DNA of 64,000 bases from JABDQW01 sp942492025 (GTDB lineage: Bacteria; Pseudomonadota; Gammaproteobacteria; SZUA-229): contig CALODJ010000010.1 in assembly GCA_942492025.1 (NCBI GenBank), forward strand, positions 593,639-657,638, in the 5' to 3' direction. A model generated the notes under the pieces. That model did no database searches, was not told the origin of the DNA, and saw nothing but the letters and a program-made list of their open reading frames with translations. Shown in pieces: positions 14,527 to 22,926 of the stretch. Positions within the stretch are counted from its first letter, which is position 1. Each line of letters opens with the position of its first letter. A program made the position numbers and the translations under genes.

Positions 14527-15590
14527 TCGAGTTTATTAAAGACTGGTACGACCGCAATTTCTCGAATCCACAGGCGGTATTGCTGGTATTGATCATCGTG
14601 CTCGGTACAGGCGTTATACTGTACTGGGGTGATATTCTGGCTCCCGTGCTCGCCAGCCTGGTGATTGCATATGCCCTGGAAGGCATCGTCCGGCGAATCA
14701 GCTATCTAGGTGTGCCGCGATTGCTTTCAGTGATATTTACGGTTTTCGTATTCGTTACAACCCTGTTAATTATTATGCTCGGCCTGGTGCCTCTGGCAAC
14801 ACGTCAGATAACCCAGTTCGTGCGCGATTTTCCGTCCATACTCGACAAGCTCCAGCAAAAGATCATGGCACTACCGGAAAAATATCCACTGATTTCGGAG
14901 GTGCAGGTCAACGAGGTCATTACCACTATCAACAATGAACTGGTCGATTTCGGGCAGAAAGCCGTGTCTTATTCGCTGGCATCGGCGGGGAACATTTTCA
15001 CGATAATGGTTTATATGATCGTGATTCCCTTACTGGTCTTTTTCCTGCTCAAAGACAAACAGAAGATCATCACCTGGTTTGCCCGTTTTACGCCTAAAGA
15101 TCATGGTCTGGCCTATGAAGTGTGGATGGATGTCGACATCAAGATGGGCAATTATATTCGTGGCAAACTGCTGGAGATCATGATTGTCGGTGTGGCTGCC
15201 TATGTTCCGCTGGCGCTGATGGGGCTAAATTATGCGGCAACGCTGAGTATTTTCATTGGGCTGTCAGTTATCATTCCCTATGTAGGCGCGATTGCGGTGA
15301 CGATTCCGGTGGCATTGATCGCCTGGTTCCAATTTGGACCTGGAGATACTTTCCTGTACGTGATGATCGCTTATCTGGTGGTCCAGGCACTCGACGCCAA
15401 TGTGCTTGTCCCCTTGCTGTTCTCTGAAGTGGTGAACATGCACCCCGTTGCAATCATCATCTCGGTGCTGGTGTTTGGCGGACTCTGGGGTGTGTGGGGC
15501 GTGTTTTTTGCGATACCTCTGGCAACGCTGGTGCAGGCAGTGATAAACGCCTGGCCGACGATCAGAGCAGAGGTAGAGGTGAGTGAATAG
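14523..15590 (+). CDS. AI-2E family transporter (YhhT/PerM-like), 355 aa
   Basis: About eight transmembrane segments in the order typical of PF01594: two at the N-terminus (AVLLVLIIVLGTGVILYWG; ILAPVLASLVIAYALEGIV), one at ~70-90, a soluble amphipathic region with LDKLQQK, then VYMIVIPLLVFFLLKD, MGNYIRGKLLEIMIVGVAAYVPLALMG, SVIIPYVGAIAVTIPVA and the final FGGLWGVWGVFFAIPLATLVQ. Members export AI-2, act as Na+/H+ antiporters or have unknown substrates. The substrate here cannot be inferred. It ends 42 bp from the convergent PepSY gene. Confidence 0.88.
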   Translation: MIEFIKDWYDRNFSNPQAVLLVLIIVLGTGVILYWGDILAPVLASLVIAYALEGIVRRISYLGVPRLLSVIFTVFVFVTTLLIIMLGLVPLATRQITQFVRDFPSILDKLQQKIMALPEKYPLISEVQVNEVITTINNELVDFGQKAVSYSLASAGNIFTIMVYMIVIPLLVFFLLKDKQKIITWFARFTPKDHGLAYEVWMDVDIKMGNYIRGKLLEIMIVGVAAYVPLALMGLNYAATLSIFIGLSVIIPYVGAIAVTIPVALIAWFQFGPGDTFLYVMIAYLVVQALDANVLVPLLFSEVVNMHPVAIIISVLVFGGLWGVWGVFFAIPLATLVQAVINAWPTIRAEVEVSE

Positions 15591-15632
15591 CCGGTTAGGC
15601 ATGCGGACTAAGGGCACTACCCACCATTGCAG

Positions 15633-16433
15633 TCACGATGGGCGATGTTCAACCTGCACGCGATGGTGCTTCTGGTAATGGCGTTTCCTTTTCTGCTTGA
15701 GACTGCGCCGCCACCATACCCACAGTCCGCTCAGGGATAACCAGAGCAGGGCGAGCGCTGCGGCATCCATCACGTAGACACCCAATTCACCGAAGATGCG
15801 GCCGCTGTGCAGGTCCAGTATGACGCGCTCCAGGGTCAGTCCCCTGCCGCGAAATGACTCTAGCAGAACCGCCATTTTTGTGGGATCCAGGGTAGTGCTC
15901 TGCGCCCAGCTGACCTCATCGTTGATAATCACGTCCCAGTCCAGCATGTGTTCATCTGCCATGTAATAGTGCGGCTCGGCGGTCTCTATGACCGGACGTT
16001 GATACTTAATGCCGATACGCTGAATATCGGAAAAACCATGGCCGGTCGGCATACGTTCGACAAATTCACCGTCTGTCGTCAACAGCACCAGTTCCGAATC
16101 GAACGCGAGTACGATTAATTGCGCCGTTTTGACCGCACCCCGAAAGGTCTGCTCGGTAGTGGTGACAGGGTAGGTGTTAAAGAAGACCTGGTGATCGAGC
16201 ACTGTAATGATGTGTTCACCGACATCGTAACTGATCGCTTCACCCTCGGGTTCGAGACCATACCAACGAAGCAGTAACGCGGAATCGATATAGGCTTCAT
16301 CCAGCTTTAGCGATTCGGTATGATTGAGGGAAATCCCGGTTATGGCGAGAACGAGTACGAGTGCGATCGCTACCAGGCCGATGCGTCGGTGCCACAGAAA
16401 CGCCGTGTGTTTATGCCCTTGACGGCCGGTCAT
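15633..16433 (-). CDS. PepSY-associated transmembrane protein (266 aa)
   Basis: A short basic start with His precedes TM1 (HRRIGLVAIALVLVLAITGI..NH). A periplasmic PepSY-like region of ~170 residues follows, then DLHSGRIFGELGVYVMDAAALALLWLSLSGLWVWWRR, a second TM with the conserved His of PF03929. Related proteins (FpvG, FoxB, PiuB type) reduce ferric siderophores at the inner membrane, probably through heme bound by such histidines. It overlaps the FMN-binding gene by 4 bp and is the last gene of a Fur-box-controlled operon, so a ferric reductase role is a fair inference. Confidence 0.82.
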   Translation of the reverse strand: MTGRQGHKHTAFLWHRRIGLVAIALVLVLAITGISLNHTESLKLDEAYIDSALLLRWYGLEPEGEAISYDVGEHIITVLDHQVFFNTYPVTTTEQTFRGAVKTAQLIVLAFDSELVLLTTDGEFVERMPTGHGFSDIQRIGIKYQRPVIETAEPHYYMADEHMLDWDVIINDEVSWAQSTTLDPTKMAVLLESFRGRGLTLERVILDLHSGRIFGELGVYVMDAAALALLWLSLSGLWVWWRRSLKQKRKRHYQKHHRVQVEHRPS

Positions 16434-16954
16434 AAAGCGGCCTGTTGCTCGCTGACCGCCTGGTCCAGCAGGAGAGCGAGACGCGCCAATTTAGTGACTG
16501 CTCTGACCGACAAGGTGGCGCCGGTGATGTTATCAATGTGACGGTCCAGTTTATTTGCCGTATTTAATGAGACCTGGTTGAACTGATCGGTAAAAAAGGC
16601 ATGACGGACTTCCCAGCCTCGGCTTTCCCTGAATATCAGTACGCGTGCGGTTTCGATCCTGCCCTGGTTGGTCACAAAACCCGTTGTTATTGGTTTGTCC
16701 TTGCCGATCTCATCAAGGATCCAGGCGGTTCTGTCGGCTTTTCGCCAGTAACGGATACGCAGGCCCTTGTAGTCATGGCCCAGTATCTGTTTCATCTGCG
16801 TTTTGAGCGCGCCGGTCGGCCAGATGACGTCGGCTTTTGGCGGATTATCTGCAAAAGCCTCTGCGATGAAGGCATCAGGTTCCTGGTAGACACCACCGGC
16901 GAAACCATCGAAAGAGAGCAGTAACAGTAGCAGTAGCGGAGCGTATTTTTTCAT
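16430..16954 (-). CDS. FMN-binding domain protein, exported (174 aa)
   Basis: A signal peptide (MKKYAPLLLLLLLSFDGFAG) precedes a single FMN_bind domain of the NqrC/RnfG/NosR type. The flavinylation motif DNITGATLS is at 141-149, so Thr147 is the predicted site of covalent FMN attachment by an ApbE-type transferase (none is in the window). The protein would carry electrons in the periplasm. It is translationally coupled to the PepSY membrane protein downstream and lies 76 bp after the porin, which suggests an extracytoplasmic electron chain used for iron. Confidence 0.85.
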   Translation of the reverse strand: MKKYAPLLLLLLLSFDGFAGGVYQEPDAFIAEAFADNPPKADVIWPTGALKTQMKQILGHDYKGLRIRYWRKADRTAWILDEIGKDKPITTGFVTNQGRIETARVLIFRESRGWEVRHAFFTDQFNQVSLNTANKLDRHIDNITGATLSVRAVTKLARLALLLDQAVSEQQAAL

Positions 16955-16991
16955 AGTGGTGTATTCACCAGTGCCTGGAATAGGGAAGTGG

Positions 16992-17033
16992 CTAGCCCGT
17001 ATTTCTCACAAGGCGGTGAGAAATGCGGGCTAG
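16992..17033. repeat. Short CTAG-bounded inverted repeat overlapping the porin stop codon
   Basis: CTAGCCCGTATTTCTCAC (16992-17009) pairs with GTGAGAAATGCGGGCTAG (17016-17033) with one mismatch (G.U in RNA) around a 6-nt loop. These are the ends of the 7322-7570 element joined with almost nothing between. The porin's TAG stop is the rightmost CTAG (read on the minus strand). As an 18-bp hairpin between porin and FMN-binding genes it could attenuate or stabilise the operon mRNA. Confidence 0.75.
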
Positions 17034-18190
17034 AACTGATAACCAATGCCAAGGTTGAAACCGTCGGCTTCCGTGGCCGATTTGGCCGCACCGTGATCCT
17101 GTTTCTGCACGTCGAACTTGAGCACAACGTATTCATGTGGCCAGTAATTGATCCCGACATTGGTTTGTGTTTCTTCGGTGTCTCCGAGGCCCCCGTTGTC
17201 CCAGACGTTGTAACGGGCGAACACGCCCGCTGCGGGGACAAATTTCCAGGAGCCCTCCAGATAGTAACCGTCCTGTTTGTCCCTGGCCTGATCCTCGGCA
17301 GAGGCGTTCGCGGTGACATCAATATTCCAGCTAGCATAAAGCGCACGAACCTGGAACTGGCTGATGTTATAGATGGCGTGCGCTGAGAGCAATACAGCAT
17401 CATTGATCGTGGGATCAGCGCTCTGTGTCATATCGGACTGGTAGTTGGCGGTGCCTGCCAGTTCCAGGCCGGGCAGGCCGGTGTATTTCAAACGGCCGGT
17501 GTAGGCAAGATCGTTTGCTGTGGCTTTGGCGACTTTTTGGCGGCCTCCGCGTATGTTTGTGCCGCCGTCCAGCCCCGATGTGATCGCCAGATCATAACTC
17601 AGACCCGAGGCACCGAAACGACCCGTCAAGGCCGCGCCACCTTCCCACCAGGTTGTCGGTATGATGTTTCTTTCTATCGGATTGCGTTCAACGCCATAGA
17701 AGGTCGGGGGTTCGTGGGTTTCGTTGAGAATGCCGACCGGGATCAGGAACAGACCGCCCTTGGTTTCCATGTTCTCTGTCAGATCGAATTCGACGTAGGC
17801 CTGTTCAAGCTCGATGGCACCGGGCGCTGTCTCTCCGGAGCCGTCATTGTTATCTTCGACAAATGCGTGTTCGATCTCAACTTCAGAGTGAAAGCGAATA
17901 CTGTCCGTGAAATCATAGCCAAAGAACAACACAAAACGCTGAAAATCCAGTTCCCTAAACTTGCTGCCGTCTGGAAATTCCCAGTTGTTGTAGTGCAATT
18001 CACCATAACCACCGATATGCACTTTTTTGGTTTCGGCAGCGGGTGCGTTTTCGACGGCATCGGCCAGCTGGTTGAGCTGGTCCTGCAAGGCCTTGAACTC
18101 CTCATCCGTGACAGCCTGGACAGAGCTTACAAACATCAATGCACTGGCAGCGAGTCCAGCTGAGGCGAGTGGTTTCTGAAGGTACTGCAT
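17030..18190 (-). CDS. Outer-membrane porin of an iron-regulated operon (386 aa)
   Basis: Signal peptide MQYLQKPLASAGLAASALMFVSSVQA, a short coiled-coil segment (TDEEFKALQDQLNQLADAVEN), then a beta-barrel with VHIGGYGELHYNNW, VEIEHAFVED, LEQAYVEFDL and a terminal ...GFNLGIGYQF. The pattern is that of the OprP/OprO-like porins that start with a coiled coil, but the solute is unknown. A longer reading from a TTG at 18202 is rejected because that TTGGAG is the ribosome-binding site of the ATG at 18190. The Fur box upstream points to iron limitation. Confidence 0.82.
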   Translation of the reverse strand: MQYLQKPLASAGLAASALMFVSSVQAVTDEEFKALQDQLNQLADAVENAPAAETKKVHIGGYGELHYNNWEFPDGSKFRELDFQRFVLFFGYDFTDSIRFHSEVEIEHAFVEDNNDGSGETAPGAIELEQAYVEFDLTENMETKGGLFLIPVGILNETHEPPTFYGVERNPIERNIIPTTWWEGGAALTGRFGASGLSYDLAITSGLDGGTNIRGGRQKVAKATANDLAYTGRLKYTGLPGLELAGTANYQSDMTQSADPTINDAVLLSAHAIYNISQFQVRALYASWNIDVTANASAEDQARDKQDGYYLEGSWKFVPAAGVFARYNVWDNGGLGDTEETQTNVGINYWPHEYVVLKFDVQKQDHGAAKSATEADGFNLGIGYQF

Positions 18191-18231
18191 TATTGGCTCC
18201 AAGTATAAGTAAAATCTGAATTTGGAGGGGG

Positions 18232-18270
18232 ATTATACCTTCACTTAATGCAAATGCAAACGATTCTCAT
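18232..18270 (-). promoter_or_regulatory. Fur box over the porin operon promoter
   Basis: On the minus strand TTTGCA (18260-18255) and TATAAT (18237-18232) are 17 bp apart. Covering the -35, the minus strand of 18250-18270 reads ATGAGAATCGTTTGCATTTGC, which fits the Fur consensus (GATAATGATAATCATTATC, in the common ATGAGAAT..TTTGCATT form). Fe-Fur binding here would exclude RNA polymerase, so the porin, FMN-binding and PepSY genes should be derepressed when iron is scarce. Confidence 0.75.
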
Positions 18271-18419
18271 GTAGATTATCGGTATTGGTGGCCTGGATTT
18301 CTTGCACAGTGACGCAGAGCCGGTTTACGAACGCTCTAAACACTCCCGGCATTCTCGGCGTAACTGAAGGTCTGCGTTGCGATTTCGCGTTGTTGCCGTT
18401 GTGAAAATCATGCGAATAT

Positions 18420-18998
18420 TCAATCACCATCAGCACGGTATTTTGGAGGGAGCGCTATCGGACCCTGGCTTTCAGGCCGAAGTCCGGTTTTGTCTTTATA
18501 GAAATCCCGGATTGTCTCGAAGTCACGAAGGATGTCCCCGGTAGGATAGAGTGTGGCGCCAATGCCGAGTTTTTTATTCCCCCAGTCGAGGTAGCCCAGT
18601 GCTATGGGTACGCCGGCTTCAACCGCGATGTAGTAAAACCCGGTTTTCCAGTGTTCGGTTTTTGAACGCGTGCCTTCTGCCGCTATGGTCAGCGCCATCT
18701 GGTCCCGTGTCTTGTAGAGTTCTGCGATGCGATGGATAAATCCGGTGTGCAGTGTTCGATCGACCGGAATGCCGCCCATGCGTTTGAATATCGGTCCCAG
18801 CGGGCCCCGGAACAAGGTATGTTTGCCGACCCAGCTGGCCTTCAGGCCGAGTGCCCACATGCCCAGAATTCCGATGGGGAAGTCCCAGTTACTGGTATGA
18901 AATGCACCGATAATGACGTACTTCTTTTCGCTGGGAAGTTTTGCCTCGAGTTGCCAGCCTAGAATAGACAGAATAAATTGTGCTACTGCTTTCAACAT
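18420..18998 (-). CDS. 1-acylglycerol-3-phosphate acyltransferase-like protein (192 aa)
   Basis: A PlsC-superfamily acyltransferase with the catalytic H-x4-D in FHTSNWD (~33-39), the RMGGIPVDR segment and the EGTRSK motif (~107-112) that binds phosphate. It is short, with one N-terminal hydrophobic helix (VAQFILSILGWQL), as in the small 'glycerol acyltransferase' group that acts on lysophospholipids or other acceptors. The acceptor is not inferable. It lies downstream of the DUF6455 gene with a 62-bp gap and upstream of the Fur-controlled porin. Confidence 0.82.
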   Translation of the reverse strand: MLKAVAQFILSILGWQLEAKLPSEKKYVIIGAFHTSNWDFPIGILGMWALGLKASWVGKHTLFRGPLGPIFKRMGGIPVDRTLHTGFIHRIAELYKTRDQMALTIAAEGTRSKTEHWKTGFYYIAVEAGVPIALGYLDWGNKKLGIGATLYPTGDILRDFETIRDFYKDKTGLRPESQGPIALPPKYRADGD

Positions 18999-19060
18999 CT
19001 CATATCCGCTCAGCCAGGTTTGAAGCAGTATAGCGGAGCGAAGCTTGATGTTGCAGGGGA

Positions 19061-19435
19061 TCAGGCGTCGTGTGCGGTCTTGCTGGCTACGATGTGCTGC
19101 AGCGCCTGTTCATTGTTACAGAATTCTATGTTGCCCACAGAAACAGGACCCCGTGCGAGCTGGTCGTCACAGGTAGCAGTGTTCTGGCAGGTCGAACATT
19201 TTTCGATGTGTTCCTCGATGTCAAGAATACGCTCACTGTGCAGATAGCGATTGACATCGATACCGAGCGCTCCGAGCATGTTGTTCAGACGCAGGGCGTG
19301 GACTTTGCGGGCCAGGCTTTTACGAAATTCCATGCTCACGATCACATTCCGCATAATCACATAAGACATGCGCATGATCACATAGAGCACGAACAGGGCG
19401 AGAATGCCACCCACGATAACAGTGAAAATATCCAT
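19061..19435 (-). CDS. DUF6455-like protein with N-terminal TM and Cys motif (124 aa)
   Basis: One N-terminal membrane helix (IFTVIVGGILALFVLYVIM) precedes a cytoplasmic basic segment, MLGALGIDVNRYLHSE and an IEEHIEKCSTCQNTATCDDQLA stretch with C-x2-C-x5-C, then FCNNEQAL. The LGID..RYLH..., I..HI..C..C..C and FC.N pattern is that of the DUF6455 family. The cysteines suggest a metal or redox centre. Function unknown. It is probably co-transcribed with the acyltransferase. Confidence 0.7.
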   Translation of the reverse strand: MDIFTVIVGGILALFVLYVIMRMSYVIMRNVIVSMEFRKSLARKVHALRLNNMLGALGIDVNRYLHSERILDIEEHIEKCSTCQNTATCDDQLARGPVSVGNIEFCNNEQALQHIVASKTAHDA

Positions 19436-19592
19436 CAGAATATGCTAATACACTATTTCTCTTCTCTACTTGATATAGGTCAGATCCCGGGGATTTTCAT
19501 TATTTTTCGAATTTTCAGCATGATGAACGTTTCAGCGCCAGTGTGAGCCTGGAGCGGGAAACAGTCTGTTGAGCCGTCCCATGCCGTGTGGA

Positions 19593-20534
19593 CTAAAACG
19601 CCGCGGCCTCGACTTCCAGGTACGCACCACTGATGTGCTTGCCGAGCTCATCTTCATAACCGGCCCAGTCATGGTAGTCGGTGAGCTCGTTGTGTATCAG
19701 CGGCTTCATTTCGAAGTCACTCAGGTCTTCGTCAAAGTACTTGCCGACGTTGCTGTAAAGCGTCGACAGGTAAGTCTGATAATTATCGAGCAACTCCATG
19801 CCACCGGTTTTTCCATGCCCAGGTACAATGATCGCCGGTTTCAGGTCTCTGGCGATATCGATAGCTTCTATACTGCCCTTGAAGCTGGCATCGACCAGGC
19901 GGATCAGGCGCTTGTTCGAGACGTTGTCGCCGGTGAACAGAACCTTGTCCTGCTGGTGCAGGATCATGATATCGGTCAGTGTATGGGCCTGACCACGATG
20001 AATGATCTGGAACTGGTGACCGCCGATGGAGAGTTCTTCGCCGCCCTTGAGTGCTTCCTGTGCATTGACGATCTTTGTACCCGCTGTCGCGCCTTTGGTC
20101 ATGCTGTGCATCAGATCAAGCCAGCTCCGTCCTTCGCCCTCATCGATCATCGAGATGGTTTTGTGGTGTGCATAGATGTCTGCATCCGGAAAAGCGCGTT
20201 GAATCGCATCATTGCCCAGCCAGTGGTCACCATGGATGTGGGTGTCAAAGACTGCGATAACCGGCAGATCTGTGACCTTGCGGACTTCGCGTAATAACAT
20301 ATTACCGGTGTGTAAGCTGCTGCCCGGATCGATCACGACAACACCATCATCGGTGATAATGAAGGCCGGGTTGTTCATGAAGCCTTCGTTGGTCTCATTG
20401 GGCAGCTCCAGTGGTCCGTGAATCACATAGACATGACTGGAGATTTTTTCGGCACTGAATCGATCCAGGTAGCCGGCAAACGCGGTTTGCACGGACAAAA
20501 TCCAAACTGCGCCTAGCAGGAAAATTGTTTTCAT
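19593..20534 (-). CDS. Exported MBL-fold hydrolase (SoxH-like), 313 aa
   Basis: A signal peptide (MKTIFLLGAVWILSVQTAFA) precedes a metallo-beta-lactamase fold with the zinc motif T-H-I-H-G-D-H-W at 98-105, a further His in RGQAHTLTDIMI, Asp in LFTGDNV and the last His in VPGHGK. It resembles SoxH and the 'quinoprotein relay system' metallohydrolases found near periplasmic oxidation systems, though no sox genes are here. The substrate is unknown. Its ATG overlaps the stop of the upstream K+ channel gene (TAATG), so the two are coupled. Confidence 0.82.
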   Translation of the reverse strand: MKTIFLLGAVWILSVQTAFAGYLDRFSAEKISSHVYVIHGPLELPNETNEGFMNNPAFIITDDGVVVIDPGSSLHTGNMLLREVRKVTDLPVIAVFDTHIHGDHWLGNDAIQRAFPDADIYAHHKTISMIDEGEGRSWLDLMHSMTKGATAGTKIVNAQEALKGGEELSIGGHQFQIIHRGQAHTLTDIMILHQQDKVLFTGDNVSNKRLIRLVDASFKGSIEAIDIARDLKPAIIVPGHGKTGGMELLDNYQTYLSTLYSNVGKYFDEDLSDFEMKPLIHNELTDYHDWAGYEDELGKHISGAYLEVEAAAF

Positions 20535-21199
20535 TATGCGTCTCCTTTAGTGGAAGATGATATGTGCACACCGACCAGACTTGCGATCAGTACTGTCAGA
20601 TAAATCTGACCCGTTGCGGCTTCGAGGAATGCCAGCGTACGGGCAAAGTTATTGATGGGTGTTATGTCGCCATAGCCCAACGTGGTCAGGGTGACGAAGC
20701 TGAAATACATTGCGCTGCTCAGTCCAGCTAAAGTTTCACCCAGGTAGCTTGCAGTGGCTTCGGGTATGCTGAAGGCGTTGGGATCGATATGTCCAATGAT
20801 GGCATAAAGAAATCCACAGATATTGCCGAAGAACAGATACACTGTTATGCCGGCTGCGATAATATCCAGTGTCACCATTTTTGCGCGTAAAACATCGACG
20901 AGTATCAATCCACTTATATAGCAGAAGAAAAGCACGGAGCCGACTAGCGTTACAATCTCCAGATTTTCCAAATGCACAAGCTTCGCACCCCAGATCAATA
21001 GCAGTGTTGGCACCATCAACACTATACCGACGATGAAGTGCTTTCGTGTATTCGAAACTACGTAAACCGCTACCAGAAATACCAATGTGATGCCAAGATC
21101 TACGATTGAACGTGCGAAGGGTGCATTGGAAAAAAGTGGAGAAATAAAGGTCAGCAGTAGCTGGGCAGCGAGCAGCATTTCATATTTATATTTCAACAT
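20534..21199 (-). CDS. Two-pore-domain type ion channel protein (Ion_trans_2), 221 aa
   Basis: Four or five hydrophobic helices occupy residues 8-133. A pore helix follows, with the K+ selectivity filter TLTTLGYGDITP (TLGYGD at 173-178), and the final helix is LEAATGQIYLTVLIASLVGVHI. The C-terminus is very short, so no RCK/TrkA ligand domain is attached. It would be a simple inner-membrane K+ channel. The downstream MBL hydrolase is translationally coupled to it, an unusual pairing. Confidence 0.85.
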   Translation of the reverse strand: MLKYKYEMLLAAQLLLTFISPLFSNAPFARSIVDLGITLVFLVAVYVVSNTRKHFIVGIVLMVPTLLLIWGAKLVHLENLEIVTLVGSVLFFCYISGLILVDVLRAKMVTLDIIAAGITVYLFFGNICGFLYAIIGHIDPNAFSIPEATASYLGETLAGLSSAMYFSFVTLTTLGYGDITPINNFARTLAFLEAATGQIYLTVLIASLVGVHISSSTKGDA

Positions 21200-21367
21200 T
21201 CGTATTTAGATCCGATCATCGATTTCGATAGAAGAAACATTAACATAAATCGATCGCATTCTGTGCGGGCCGTGTTGGCAACGCCTGGTATTTAGCCTAA
21301 GCTTGCGCGCAGATGGTCGGCATGGCATCCATGACCGCAGAAGAGTGTCACAATTTCGTAACAAAAT

Positions 21368-22876
21368 ATGAATAATCAGGATGTTAACGATCACGCACGC
21401 ACCGTGGCCGCGGTGGATCTTGGCTCGAACAGTTTCCATATGATCGTGGCTCGTCTGGATGAGTCAGGCACGCTGTCGGTGATCGACAAGTTGCGCGAGA
21501 CCGTGCGCCTCGGTGGCGGACTCAAGGACGATGGCAAGCTCAGCAGGGAATCCATGGACAGGGCGCTGGCCTGCCTGGAACAATTCGGCCAGAGAATACG
21601 TGCCTTGCCCAAAGGTGATGTGCGTGTTGCCGGTACCAATACCCTGCGTGTGGCAAAGAACGCCGAAAAGTTTTTGCGCGAAGCCGAAGCGACACTGGGG
21701 CATCCGATCGAAGTTATTTCAGGCCGCGAGGAAGCGCGTCTGATTTATCTCGGTGTGGCACATGGCCGAGCAGCCCGGAGCGGCAAGCGCCTCGTGGTCG
21801 ATATCGGTGGCGGCAGCACCGAGTTGATCATCGGTGAAGGCAAGGAATCGGAACGTCGCGAAAGCCTTTACACCGGTTGTGTCAGTGCAAGCAGAAAATA
21901 TTTTGACGATGGTGTTATTTCACAAAAGCGCATGACCCGTGCGATTATTGATGCCGAGCTGGTGTTCTATCCGGTTGGGCGTTACATGCGCGCCAGTAAC
22001 TGGGAAGAGGCCGTGGGATGCTCCGGCACCATCAAGTCGATTCGTAATATCGTGCATGCAGAGGGCTGGTGCGATAGCGGGATAACGCTCGATGCGCTCT
22101 ATCGGCTGCAAAACAAAATGGTCAAGCAAGGCAGTGTCGACAAACTTAATCTGGAAAGCCTGAAGCCGGATCGCGGGCCGGTATTGCCTGGTGGTGTCGC
22201 TATTCTGACCGCGGTTTTCGAAACCCTCGACATCACCCAAATGCGTGTTTCCGATCAGGCATTGAGAGAGGGTCTGTTATACGATCTAATCGGGCGCCTG
22301 CAGCACCAGGATGCGCGCGAGGCTACTGTGCAGTCCGCGATGCAGCGCTGGAACCTCGATACCGAGCACGCCAACAATGTTACAGCGACCGTCAAGAACC
22401 TGCTCAACCAGGTCAGAACTGACTGGCAATTGACCGACGAACACAGGGATATGGTGGTTTGGGCGGCCCAGTTGCACGAAATAGGTCTGCAAATTTCACA
22501 CGGTACCTACAACAAACGCGGTGCCTATATATTGACTCATGCCGATCTGCCCGGTTTCTCCCGTCAGGAGCAGGCTATGCTGGCAACGTTGGTATTGAAC
22601 CATCGTCAGCGATTCCGTATGAATGCTTTTGAAGACCTGACTGAGTCTGTCAGATTGCCGGGTATTCGACTGTGTGTGCTGTTGCGCCTGGCCGTGCTGT
22701 TTCATCGCGGACGGACCGATGAACAGGTGCCTGATGTTGGCATCAAGGCCGGTAAAAACTATATCGAGGTACACTTTCCCTATGGCTGGCTCGACCAGCA
22801 CCCGTTAACCCAGGCTGACCTGGCCAAAGAGTGTGATTATCTGAAAGATGCGAATATCACGCTGTTGTTTGACTAG
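21368..22876 (+). CDS. ppx: Exopolyphosphatase / guanosine pentaphosphatase (Ppx/GppA), 502 aa
   Basis: An actin-like ASKHA phosphatase followed by an HD-type C-terminal domain. The phosphate-1 motif is AAVDLGSNSFHMIVARL. VISGREEARLIYLGVAHG and VVDIGGGSTELIIGEG follow, and the C-terminal half (residues ~315-500) includes ELHEIGLQISHGTYNKRGAYIL. The enzyme releases phosphate from polyphosphate chains, and some members also convert pppGpp to ppGpp. Length and order are as in Ppx/GppA, and the two cannot be told apart by eye. Ppx is preferred from the full-length C-terminal region. It is monocistronic. Confidence 0.92.
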   Translation: MNNQDVNDHARTVAAVDLGSNSFHMIVARLDESGTLSVIDKLRETVRLGGGLKDDGKLSRESMDRALACLEQFGQRIRALPKGDVRVAGTNTLRVAKNAEKFLREAEATLGHPIEVISGREEARLIYLGVAHGRAARSGKRLVVDIGGGSTELIIGEGKESERRESLYTGCVSASRKYFDDGVISQKRMTRAIIDAELVFYPVGRYMRASNWEEAVGCSGTIKSIRNIVHAEGWCDSGITLDALYRLQNKMVKQGSVDKLNLESLKPDRGPVLPGGVAILTAVFETLDITQMRVSDQALREGLLYDLIGRLQHQDAREATVQSAMQRWNLDTEHANNVTATVKNLLNQVRTDWQLTDEHRDMVVWAAQLHEIGLQISHGTYNKRGAYILTHADLPGFSRQEQAMLATLVLNHRQRFRMNAFEDLTESVRLPGIRLCVLLRLAVLFHRGRTDEQVPDVGIKAGKNYIEVHFPYGWLDQHPLTQADLAKECDYLKDANITLLFD

Positions 22877-22926
22877 GATTCACTCCCATTCTCTGCGTTG
22901 AGATCGAACAGTTAATAAACCGTCGC

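Noticed and set aside
18191..18202. TTG start four codons upstream for the porin
   Set aside because: The TTGGAG is the ribosome-binding site for the ATG at 18190; the signal peptide begins properly at that ATG.
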